In this document: positions 1-4,921 of the stretch, piece after piece | Position numbering within the stretch: position 1 is the first letter of the stretch | How the letters are laid out: each line of letters opens with the position of its first letter | Source of the DNA: Phycisphaerales bacterium | GTDB taxonomy: Bacteria > Planctomycetota > Phycisphaerae > Tepidisphaerales > Tepidisphaeraceae | DNA: 5,125 bases | Assembly: GCA_028288905.1 (NCBI GenBank) | Contig: JAQGHJ010000837.1 | Coordinates: 1 to 5,125 of the forward strand | Reading direction: 5' to 3' | Translations under genes and position numbers: made by a program | The notes under the pieces: model-generated | What the model was told of the DNA's origin: nothing | What the model saw: only the letters and a program-made list of their open reading frames with translations | Database searches by the model: none

Positions 1-112
1 CGCCGCCTTGGCTGGCGCCGCCGCGGCCCAACCCCAGGCCGACCGCCAGGACTGCGGCGGCAATCCCGACACGAACGGCGCTTCCCACTCGGATGTTCGA
101 TTGCGGCATCAT
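1..112 (-). CDS. N-terminus of a putative exported protein (partial, runs off the left edge)
   Basis: Read on the minus strand from tandem ATG codons at 112 and 109, an open frame continues to the window edge (37 codons). The start reads MMPQSNIRVGSAVRVG, followed by a hydrophobic run IAAAVLAVGLGLG and then RGGASQGG. This has the shape of a signal peptide: a basic N-region with two Arg, a core of about 13 residues, and a small-residue region where cleavage after 'GGA' or 'GAS' is possible. It could also be a single membrane anchor. GGAG (plus-strand 123-126) sits 10 bases upstream of the first ATG, an acceptable but long spacing. The mature protein lies outside the window, so the function is unknown. 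The gene is divergent from the glycosyltransferase. Evidence is the codon frame plus signal-peptide shape; a chance frame cannot be fully excluded. Confidence 0.6.
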   Translation of the reverse strand, partial: MMPQSNIRVGSAVRVGIAAAVLAVGLGLGRGGASQGG

Positions 113-427
113 GTCTCGCGTGCTCCAAGGACCGGTGCGTTCACAACGTTTCCAAAAACGATTGATGCGGGGAATGTAGCGGCACGCCGTCGGGTCGCGG
201 CCTGCCCGGAAAGGGGCAGACGGTGGTTGCGGCGCCGGCCGAGACGCACCTGGCTTCCCGCTTCGCCAAGAAGCCGCGAGGTGCGAGACACCTTGGCATG
301 CCCGGTCACGCCGCCGGGCCGCCGACCCTAGGGGTTTGGCACTGCCAGGTTGACGTAGGCCGGGGATCGGCTGAAACTAGCTCCCCCGCGCCGCCTGCCG
401 CGACGCCCATTGGAGAGCGAACGAACC
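113..427. other. Divergent intergenic region without a convincing gene
   Basis: This 315-base stretch separates the minus-strand exported protein from the plus-strand glycosyltransferase. Frames crossing it give Arg/Pro-rich translations with no domain-like pattern and no good ribosome binding site, so I read it as non-coding. It holds a perfect 6-bp hairpin (CTGCCC 202-207 with GGGCAG 214-219, loop GGAAAG), a small hairpin AGGTG/CACCT (279-293), and an interrupted palindrome TGGCA-C-TGCCA (337-347). None is followed by a T-run. Both flanking genes should have their promoters here, but no clear sigma-70 box pair is visible for the leftward gene. Confidence 0.6.
337..378 (+). promoter_or_regulatory. 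Weak candidate promoter with palindrome upstream of the glycosyltransferase
   Basis: TTGACG at 350-355 matches the -35 consensus in five of six bases. It is followed after 17 bases by GAAACT at 373-378, a poor -10 match that keeps A at position two and T at position six. Directly upstream lies the palindrome TGGCACTGCCA (337-347), a possible operator. The start codon is about 50 bases further down. The -10 box is weak, so this is a guess based on position and spacing. Confidence 0.22.
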
Positions 428-1675
428 GTGCCCATCGGACCGACCGAAGCCACCCTCCTGGTCGCCTACCTCCTCCTCGGGCCGTCCGCGTGGGGCGTAT
501 ACCTGCTCTTCACCCGGCTCGGCCGCCGACGGATGCGGCTGCTCCGCCGTCCGCCGCGGGACCCGGGCCTGCCCCGGCCGTCCGTTACCATCTTGATCCC
601 CGCGAAAGACGAGGGGGCCCGGATCCGCAACTGCCTGCTGTCGGCCGTCCGCCAGGTGTACCCGCGAGTCGAGGTGCTGGCGATCGACGACCGCAGCGTC
701 GACGACACCGGCCGGGTGATGGACGAGCTGGCTGCCGAACACCCGGGCCGGCTGAAGGTGCTGCACGTCACCGACCCGCCGGCCGACGGGTGGACCGGCA
801 AGAACAACGCCCTTCACCAGGGGTCGAAGCTCGCGACGGGAGAGTGGCTGCTGTTCGTCGACTCCGACGTGGTGCTGGAGCCGGACGCGCTCGAGTGCGC
901 GATGGCTGTCGCGCTGCGGAAGAACTTCGGCATGGTCAGCCTACTACCCCGGCTTGAGAGCGGGTCTTGGTGGGAGAGCCTCATGGTCCCGCTGTGCGCG
1001 GGGGCGGCCGCATCGCTCTACCTGATCGCGCTGAACAACGTGAAGCAGGTGAAGGGGGCGGCGTTCGCCAACGGGCAGTTCATGCTCATGAGCCGGGCCG
1101 GGTACGACCAGATCGGCGGGCACGTGACCGTCCGCGACCGGTACTGCGAGGACGTGGCGATCGCCAAGCTGTTCAAGGACAACGGGCTGCGGCCGCGGAT
1201 CGGGTGGGGCAACGACTTCTGCTCCGTCCGGATGTACAACGGGCTGCCGGCCGTCGTCCGCGGGTGGAGTCGGATCTACTACGCCGCCCAGGTCGGTAGC
1301 CCCTGGCGGATCCTGATCGGCATGGCGTGGCTGGTGTTCTGCTCGTTCACCGTCATCCCAGCGTTCGCCTGGGGCGTGTACCGGCTGGCGGCCGCCCCGG
1401 CGCAGATGCCATTCTTGGGGAACGTCGGGTTGGCGTGGAGCGTGTCGGCCGTCAACCATTTCCTGACGATGACCGCCGCCTTGGCGGCGGTCTACCGCTG
1501 GAGCGGTAACCCGGCGCGGAACGCGCTCATGTTCCTCCCTGCTGGCGGGCCGGTGCTGATGCGAATTTTCGGCCGGGCCCTCCGGATGTGCGTCACCAAG
1601 AAGGTCGAGTGGCGGGGGACCGCCTACCAGCACACGATGGCCGCCAAGATCGAAGCCCCGACGGCCGGGGCGTGA
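428..1675 (+). CDS. Membrane-anchored family 2 glycosyltransferase (GT-A fold)
   Basis: This 415-residue protein should transfer a sugar from a nucleotide-sugar donor to an acceptor at the cytoplasmic face of the membrane. Visible parts in order are: an N-terminal membrane segment (about 8-29) followed by a basic stretch; the GT2 opening SVTILIPAKDEGARI (52-66); an AIDDRS motif (85-90); the DGWTGKNNAL segment (120-129); the metal-binding DxD as D145-S-D147; an acceptor-side region with ANGQFMLMSR (214-223); and the likely catalytic-base motif ED at 241-242. C-terminal hydrophobic segments lie at about 293-322 and 333-356, with a possible third at 366-382. The processive-synthase QxxRW motif is absent; GWSR (279-282) lies in that region instead, so single-sugar transfer is more likely than polymer synthesis. 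The layout resembles the CrtQ/HpnB-like lipid and carotenoid glycosyltransferases; the acceptor is unknown. I chose GTG 428 because GGAGAG (412-417) lies 10 bases upstream. An in-frame TTG at 410 would add six residues but has no ribosome binding site. The epimerase gene follows after 110 bases. Confidence 0.9.
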   Translation: MPIGPTEATLLVAYLLLGPSAWGVYLLFTRLGRRRMRLLRRPPRDPGLPRPSVTILIPAKDEGARIRNCLLSAVRQVYPRVEVLAIDDRSVDDTGRVMDELAAEHPGRLKVLHVTDPPADGWTGKNNALHQGSKLATGEWLLFVDSDVVLEPDALECAMAVALRKNFGMVSLLPRLESGSWWESLMVPLCAGAAASLYLIALNNVKQVKGAAFANGQFMLMSRAGYDQIGGHVTVRDRYCEDVAIAKLFKDNGLRPRIGWGNDFCSVRMYNGLPAVVRGWSRIYYAAQVGSPWRILIGMAWLVFCSFTVIPAFAWGVYRLAAAPAQMPFLGNVGLAWSVSAVNHFLTMTAALAAVYRWSGNPARNALMFLPAGGPVLMRIFGRALRMCVTKKVEWRGTAYQHTMAAKIEAPTAGA

Positions 1676-1785
1676 CGTCGCGTGCGGCCGTCCGGGTCGC
1701 GGGGCACCGCCGCCGGGCGTCCCCGCCGCGTCGGCCGCTCGGTTCTCGCTCAGATTCCCTCCCCCACGTTGTCCGTCATCCCACC

Positions 1786-2715
1786 ATGGACCTTGCCAGC
1801 CCCCAACAGCGTTTCGCCATTCCCGGTGCCGTCGAGTTCGACGCGGGAGAGGGCGGGCTCCCGCGGGTCACGATCACGACGCCGGCCGCCACCGCCGAGG
1901 TGTACCTGCACGGGGCGCACGTGACGCGTTATGCGCCGGCCGGCGGACGGCCGGTGCTGTTCGTCAGCCGCCAGAGTCACTACGCGGACGGCAAGCCGAT
2001 CCGCGGCGGGGTGCCGGTGATCTTCCCTTGGTTCGGGCCGAACACGGCTGACTCCCGGCTACCGGCGCACGGGTTCGTCCGTACCCGCCGGTGGGACGTG
2101 GCGGCGGTCGAGCGGCTGGTCGACGGGTCGGTCCTGCTGCGGCTCACCACCTCGTCCGATGGCCGCAGCCGCGAGCAGTGGCCGCGGGAGTTCGCCCTGG
2201 CCGTGACGGTGACGGTCGGGCGGTCGCTGACGGTGGCGCTGGAGGTGCGGAACACCGACGAAAAGCCGTTCCGGTTCGAGGCCGCCCTGCACACGTACCT
2301 AGCCGTTTACGACGTGCGGGCGGTGGCGATCGACGGGCTGGCCGGCAGGGAATATCTCGACAAGACGGCCAACGGGACCCGCCGGACGCAGCCAGACGGT
2401 CCTTTCGGCGTGACGGCCGAGACCGACCGCCTGTACCTGAACACGACCGAGGCCGTCACCGTGACCGACCCGGGCGGCCCGGCCGAAGGCGGCGGGGGAG
2501 AGGCGGGCCCGCGGACGGTGGTCGTGTCCAAGTCCGGTTCCGCCAGCACCGTCGTCTGGAACCCCTGGGTCGCCAAGGCCGCCGCCTTGGCGGACTTTGG
2601 CGACGACGAGTGGCCGCAGATGTTGTGCGTCGAGACGGCCAATGCTGGAGAAAACGCCCTGATGTTGGAGCCGGGTCAGACCCACGTGATGGCGACCGAG
2701 GTCGTCGTACAGTGA
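1786..2715 (+). CDS. D-hexose-6-phosphate mutarotase-like protein (aldose 1-epimerase superfamily, YeaD type)
   Basis: A 309-residue cytosolic enzyme predicted to interconvert the alpha and beta anomers of hexose 6-phosphates such as glucose 6-phosphate. The family signature is clear: LHGAHVTRYAP (41-51), PIRGGVPVIFPWFG (71-84), AHGFVRTRRW (94-103), the His of AALHTYL (H169), and the Glu of CVETAN (E283). In this family that His and Glu form the catalytic acid/base pair, and Arg residues near RGG and FVR bind the phosphate. The length is normal for the family. A Gly/Pro-rich stretch (229-243) is probably a surface loop. ATG 1786 is chosen because homology-like sequence begins shortly after it. 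The in-frame extension back to 1588 would overlap the glycosyltransferase and is a compositional Arg/Pro frame. No Shine-Dalgarno is seen before the ATG, which is common in planctomycetes. It is probably co-transcribed with the upstream glycosyltransferase; its stop overlaps a possible start of the zinc-ribbon gene. Confidence 0.93.
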   Translation: MDLASPQQRFAIPGAVEFDAGEGGLPRVTITTPAATAEVYLHGAHVTRYAPAGGRPVLFVSRQSHYADGKPIRGGVPVIFPWFGPNTADSRLPAHGFVRTRRWDVAAVERLVDGSVLLRLTTSSDGRSREQWPREFALAVTVTVGRSLTVALEVRNTDEKPFRFEAALHTYLAVYDVRAVAIDGLAGREYLDKTANGTRRTQPDGPFGVTAETDRLYLNTTEAVTVTDPGGPAEGGGGEAGPRTVVVSKSGSASTVVWNPWVAKAAALADFGDDEWPQMLCVETANAGENALMLEPGQTHVMATEVVVQ

Positions 2716-2732
2716 TGTGGCGGAGGTCCGAG

Positions 2733-2846
2733 GTGCCCGATCACTTATTCGGCTCCTGCGGCGCGTGCTATGCCGCGTCGTGGCAGGGCTTAAGCGATCG
2801 CGACCTCGACACCACGTGTACCCATTGCGGCGAACGCCGATGTTGA
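2733..2846 (+). CDS. Small four-cysteine putative zinc-ribbon protein
   Basis: A 37-residue frame reading from GTG 2733, with GGAGG (2722-2726) six bases upstream, which is among the best ribosome binding sites of the window. The protein contains C9-x2-C12, 16 intervening residues, then C29-THC-C32-G, and ends in a further Cys (C37). This is the knuckle pair of a small rubredoxin-like or zinc-ribbon fold, expected to bind one Zn(II). An alternative in-frame ATG at 2715 gives 43 residues and overlaps the epimerase stop as TGATG, a typical translational-coupling junction. Either way the gene sits at the tail of the glycosyltransferase-epimerase run. The function is unknown; such micro-proteins may bind nucleic acid or a protein partner, or may be metal-binding. 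I do not recognise a named family. The gene is short, so chance remains possible, but paired CxxC knuckles plus a strong Shine-Dalgarno make it likely real. Confidence 0.62.
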   Translation: MPDHLFGSCGACYAASWQGLSDRDLDTTCTHCGERRC

Positions 2847-2853
2847 ATAAACT
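2825..2853 (+). promoter_or_regulatory. Candidate promoter for tRNA-Arg
   Basis: TTGCGG (2825-2830) and TAAACT (2848-2853) are separated by exactly 17 bases. The -10 box matches TATAAT in four of six positions, including the key A2 and T6; the -35 box matches only TTG. Transcription would start near 2860, leaving about 45 bases of leader before the tRNA. The site overlaps the 3' end of the zinc-ribbon gene, in one of the few AT-rich spots nearby. Confidence 0.35.
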
Positions 2854-2861
2854 GTGCGGCT

Positions 2862-2894
2862 CGCCGGTCGGGTGTGGCGAAGCACCCGGCGGCG
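2862..2894 (+). other. Strong hairpin in the pre-tRNA leader
   Basis: CGCCG (2862-2866) pairs with CGGCG (2890-2894), and CGGGTG (2869-2874) pairs with CACCCG (2883-2888). A small GT/G internal loop lies between the two helices and the apical loop is TGGCGAAG. This makes an 11-bp GC-rich stem ending 10 bases before the tRNA. No T-run follows, so it is not a classical terminator for the upstream genes. It may shape processing of the tRNA 5' leader or slow polymerase after the zinc-ribbon gene. Confidence 0.5.
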
Positions 2895-2904
2895 ACGCCG
2901 TCGC

Positions 2905-2978
2905 GCAGCCTTAGCTCAATTGGATAGAGCACCGGCCTACGGAGCCGGGGGTTGCAGGTTCGACTCCTGCAGGCTGCA
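2905..2978 (+). tRNA. tRNA-Arg (anticodon ACG)
   Basis: A full cloverleaf can be drawn. The acceptor GCAGCCT (2905-2911) pairs with AGGCTGC (2971-2977), with discriminator A2978. The D stem is GCTC/GAGC (2914-2917, 2927-2930) with loop AATTGGATA. The anticodon stem CCGGC/GCCGG (2932-2936, 2944-2948) encloses loop CTACGGA, placing anticodon ACG at 2939-2941. The variable loop is GGGTT. The T stem GCAGG/CCTGC (2954-2958, 2966-2970) has loop TTCGACT. All stems pair perfectly. ACG is the bacterial arginine anticodon whose A34 is normally deaminated to inosine by TadA, so that it reads CGU, CGC and CGA. The 3' CCA is not encoded (TCA follows the discriminator), so it must be added after transcription. 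In this GC-rich genome CGC/CGG Arg codons are abundant, so the tRNA should be heavily used. Confidence 0.97.
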
Positions 2979-3000
2979 TCAAGACTCCAAACGACCCGTC

Positions 3001-3040
3001 GGAGTTCGGCCCCGGTTCATCCCGGGGCCGACTTCGTTTC
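3001..3040 (+). terminator. Intrinsic-terminator-like hairpin after tRNA-Arg
   Basis: A perfect 10-bp stem pairs TCGGCCCCGG (3006-3015) with CCGGGGCCGA (3022-3031) around the loop TTCATC. It can extend outward through one mismatch (GAG with the following TTC). The 3' flank, CTTCGTTTC, is T-enriched but interrupted. The position, 27 bases after the tRNA, fits termination of the tRNA transcript. Confidence 0.72.
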
Positions 3041-3185
3041 CGGGCCGGCCCGAGCCGCGTTCGACTCGTCCGCGAGCACCGTTGCGGCCCGGCCACTTCA
3101 GCGAACAGGTGTCGGTGCGAGGGCACATCTAGCCCGCCCCTTTCGGTATGCATCACGACTGTGGGCGGACTTTTCGGAGGATCGG

Positions 3186-4274
3186 ATGGCGGAACGAGCT
3201 GAGCAGACCCGACCCACTTCGGCATCGGCCGGCACGCACGACGCGGGGCATCCGTCTTTGGATAACAGCGCCGGCCTTCCGTCCGCCCGCCGCATCCTCG
3301 ATATGGCCGCCGGGTACGAGCCGGCCCTGATCCTGGAGGCGGCCGTCCGGCTGACCGTGTTCGACGCCTTGGCCGCCCAACCGCTGACTCTCGCCGACGC
3401 GGCCGCTGCCACGGGCACCTCGCTTCGCGGGCTGCGGGCGTTGCTGAACGCCCTTGTCGGCCTCGACCTGCTCGCCAAGCAGGGCGACCGTTACGCCCTC
3501 ACGCCCGAGACGTCCGCCTACCTCGTCAGCACGAGCCCGACGTACCAGGGATATATGTGCAAGCACGTCAGCCGGCACCTGATGCCGCGGTGGTTGCGGC
3601 TGACCGAGGCTGTCCGCACTGGGCAGCCGGACCGGGCGGTGAACGAGCAGGCGGACGGCGGGGCGTACTTCCGGGAGTTCGTCGAGGACATCTTCCCGAT
3701 GAGTTACGAGGCGGCCCAGGCTCTGGCCGTCGAACTGAAGGTGGCGGAGGCGAGCGGACCGGTCCGCGTGCTCGATCTGGCCGCAGGGTCGGGCGTCTGG
3801 GGCGTGGCGCTGGCCAAGGCGTCAAAAAACGTGACCGTGACGGCCGTCGACTGGCCGGCCGTGTTACCGGTGACGCGGAAGGTTGCCGAGCGGCACGGGG
3901 TGGCCGACCGGTTCGCGTTCGTCCCCGGCGACGTAGCGTCGGCCGACTTCGGGGCCGGGCACGGCGTGGCGACGCTCGGGCACATCGTCCACAGCGAGGG
4001 GGAGGAGCGGAGCCGCCGCCTGTTGGCGAAGGTGTACGACGCCCTCGCCCCAGGCGGCACCATTGTGATTGCCGAGTTCCTGCCGGACGACGACCGCACC
4101 GGCCCGCCGGGCGCGCTGATCTTTGCCGTCACGATGCTGGTGAACACCGAGGCCGGCGACACCTACACGTATCGCGAGATGCACGACTGGCTGCGGGAGG
4201 CCGGGTTCGACAAGGTCCGGCTGTTCGACCCGCCGGGGCCCTCGCCGCTGATCCTGGCGACGAAGCCGGGGTGA
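3186..4274 (+). CDS. SAM-dependent O-methyltransferase-like protein (plant COMT / hydroxyneurosporene-methyltransferase type)
   Basis: A 362-residue soluble protein predicted to transfer a methyl group from S-adenosylmethionine to a small-molecule hydroxyl. Residues 1-34 are polar and probably disordered. Residues about 35-115 form the winged-helix dimerisation domain of this family (LTLADAAAATGTSLRGLRALLNAL at its core, then a 'RYALTPET' wing). The Rossmann methyltransferase domain follows, with motif I VLDLAAGSGVWG (195-206), acidic motif II VDW (221-223), GDV (248-250), LGHIVHSEGEE (264-274) carrying the His at the position of the family's catalytic base (H269), and APGGTIVIAEF (288-298). 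ATG 3186 is preceded by GGAGG (3176-3180) five bases upstream, so the start is well supported. An in-frame extension back to 2952 would begin inside the tRNA and is rejected. No biosynthetic partner genes are adjacent, so the substrate is open; quinone, carotenoid or secondary-metabolite acceptors are all possible. It appears to be transcribed alone. Confidence 0.9.
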   Translation: MAERAEQTRPTSASAGTHDAGHPSLDNSAGLPSARRILDMAAGYEPALILEAAVRLTVFDALAAQPLTLADAAAATGTSLRGLRALLNALVGLDLLAKQGDRYALTPETSAYLVSTSPTYQGYMCKHVSRHLMPRWLRLTEAVRTGQPDRAVNEQADGGAYFREFVEDIFPMSYEAAQALAVELKVAEASGPVRVLDLAAGSGVWGVALAKASKNVTVTAVDWPAVLPVTRKVAERHGVADRFAFVPGDVASADFGAGHGVATLGHIVHSEGEERSRRLLAKVYDALAPGGTIVIAEFLPDDDRTGPPGALIFAVTMLVNTEAGDTYTYREMHDWLREAGFDKVRLFDPPGPSPLILATKPG

Positions 4275-4279
4275 GCGGT

Positions 4280-4360
4280 AACGCCATTTCCCCAAGGGAC
4301 TAATGTTCCAGTCGTCGGTGAAGCGGTGCCGGTTCTTGACCGTAATTTGGGGATGGCGTT
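4280..4360. repeat. 81-base AT-richer element with imperfect terminal inverted repeats
   Basis: The left end AACGCCATTTCCCCAA (4280-4295) and right end TTGGGGATGGCGTT (4347-4360) are complementary over 14 bases, with a two-base TT bulge in the left arm. Inside lie two small hairpins: GACT/AGTC (4298-4313) and CGGT/ACCG (4330-4342). The whole could fold as a three-way junction. Base composition is visibly less GC-rich than the surrounding sequence. It begins five bases after the methyltransferase stop. I see no clear target-site duplication and no T-run, so it may be a MITE- or REP-like element or a structured 3' end; none of these is proven. Confidence 0.5.
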
Positions 4361-4361
4361 G

Positions 4362-4378
4362 GGTGCAGCGACAGCACC
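4362..4378. other. Small hairpin between convergent genes
   Basis: GGTGC (4362-4366) pairs with GCACC (4374-4378) around the loop AGCGACA, directly beside the 81-base element. No T-run follows on either strand. It may contribute to 3'-end stability of either convergent transcript, or may be chance in GC-rich DNA. Confidence 0.3.
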
Positions 4379-4422
4379 GGGTCGCCTTATCCCCACGGCC
4401 ACACGGCCGGCCCGCTCGGTGC

Positions 4423-4644
4423 TCATCCTCCGGCGACGATTCCCGTGATTTGGGCCAACGCGACGGCCGCGGCCCGTTCGGGCAACCCGTCAGCGTCCAC
4501 ATTTTGGCCCACGAACAGGGTTGACCGCGTCAACAAGGCTAGACGGGCGGACGGAATGGAAATGGTGCCGATCCGGGTCGTGGTGACCGCGAACGGGACG
4601 AAGGGTTGAGCGTCTAGCAGCGTGCGGATCCGACTGGGTTCCAT
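4423..4644 (-). CDS. Small 'QPF-x-PF' protein of unknown function (planctomycete-type)
   Basis: A 73-residue minus-strand gene starting at ATG 4644, with GAGGA (plus-strand 4651-4655) six bases upstream, a good ribosome binding site. The N-terminus MEPSRIRTLLDAQPFVPFAV has the pattern 'short helix, then QPF-x-PF, then beta strand' that I recall from many small uncharacterised planctomycete proteins. The rest alternates short beta-like stretches (TTTRIGTISIP, RSTLFVGQNVD) and ends in an Ala/Val-rich segment AAAVALAQITGIVAGG. There is no signal peptide, membrane segment, Cys pair or catalytic motif. The function is unknown. It is convergent with the methyltransferase and divergent from the iron-sulfur carrier, so it is probably its own transcription unit. 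The family link is from memory; the frame itself is supported by start, binding site and composition. Confidence 0.75.
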   Translation of the reverse strand: MEPSRIRTLLDAQPFVPFAVTTTRIGTISIPSARLALLTRSTLFVGQNVDADGLPERAAAVALAQITGIVAGG

Positions 4645-4733
4645 GGTTCGTCCTCGCTGACCAGCGGGTCATTGGGCGGCCGATTCCCCTCGTACCTCGG
4701 ACCGTCGCCCGTCACGCTCGCCAGATCCGGTCG

Positions 4734-4748
4734 GCCGTAACCTACGGC
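4734..4748. promoter_or_regulatory. Inverted repeat upstream of the iron-sulfur carrier promoter
   Basis: GCCGTA (4734-4739) and TACGGC (4743-4748) form a perfect inverted repeat around ACC. It lies 23 bases upstream of the -35 box and between two divergent genes. It could be a regulator binding site; the short arm length also allows chance. Confidence 0.25.
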
Positions 4749-4771
4749 GGCGTCAGTTGATCGCGAACCGC

Positions 4772-4800
4772 GTGACACGGCCCCCGTACCCTACTATAGT
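4772..4800 (+). promoter_or_regulatory. Sigma-70-type promoter of the iron-sulfur carrier gene
   Basis: GTGACA (4772-4777) and TATAGT (4795-4800) each match the consensus in five of six bases and are separated by exactly 17 bases. The transcript would start near 4807, giving a leader of about 115 bases. The -10 box lies inside the palindrome ACTATAGT (4793-4800), flanked by CCC (4789-4791) and GGG (4801-4803), which could serve as an operator that blocks polymerase. It is by far the strongest promoter match in the window. Confidence 0.75.
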
Positions 4801-4866
4801 GGGTCGTCCCCCTGGCCGCAGCCGCGACGTTCGTGCCCGATCCCGGGCCCGCGGCGAGTTCCGGCG

Positions 4867-4906
4867 GGGTTAGGACGCCTTCTTACCCGGACGCTTTCAC
4901 CGTCCG
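4867..4906 (+). promoter_or_regulatory. Two adjacent hairpins in the leader, next to the ribosome binding site
   Basis: GGGT (4867-4870) pairs with ACCC (4885-4888), with further pairs inside past one mismatch. CGGACG (4888-4893) pairs perfectly with CGTCCG (4901-4906) around CTTTCAC. The two stems share base 4888, so they either stack or compete. The second ends one base before the Shine-Dalgarno GAGGTGA (4908-4914), which is itself left unpaired. Translational control is possible. No known riboswitch class is recognised. Confidence 0.35.
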
Positions 4907-4921
4907 TGAGGTGAGCACACC

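Noticed and set aside
109..309. Minus-strand 66-residue frame whose TGA overlaps the ATG of the exported protein
   Set aside because: The ATGA overlap is tempting, but the translation is Arg-rich with no pattern and no convincing ribosome binding site.
337..355. TGGCAC...TTGAC as a sigma-54 promoter
   Set aside because: The two elements are two bases too far apart and the second lacks the required GC.
410..427. TTG at 410 as the glycosyltransferase start
   Set aside because: No ribosome binding site precedes it, while GTG 428 has GGAGAG ten bases upstream; the six extra residues carry no family signal.
944..1633. Long minus-strand frame opposite the glycosyltransferase
   Set aside because: A GC-rich antisense shadow; Pro/Arg/His-rich, no motif, and the plus strand has a clear enzyme.
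1588..1785. 66-codon N-terminal extension of the epimerase
   Set aside because: It overlaps the glycosyltransferase 3' end and continues as Arg/Pro-rich compositional translation; the family starts near ATG 1786.
1781..1790. CCACCATGG around the epimerase start looks like a Kozak sequence
   Set aside because: The window is clearly bacterial (tRNA, Shine-Dalgarno sites, sigma-70 promoter); coincidence.
3041..3052. Perfect palindrome CGGGCCGGCCCG
   Set aside because: Short self-complementary GC runs are expected by chance in this composition; no adjacent feature depends on it.
2952..3185. 78-codon N-terminal extension of the methyltransferase
   Set aside because: It would begin inside the tRNA-Arg T-arm and run through its terminator; ATG 3186 has a strong GGAGG five bases upstream.
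3557..4303. Plus-strand 248-residue frame inside the methyltransferase
   Set aside because: Gly/Arg-rich out-of-frame shadow; the in-frame protein has all methyltransferase motifs.
4303..4524. Plus-strand 73-residue frame beginning inside the 81-base element
   Set aside because: Arg/Pro-rich after the first 25 residues, no ribosome binding site, and antisense to the better supported QPF-x-PF gene.
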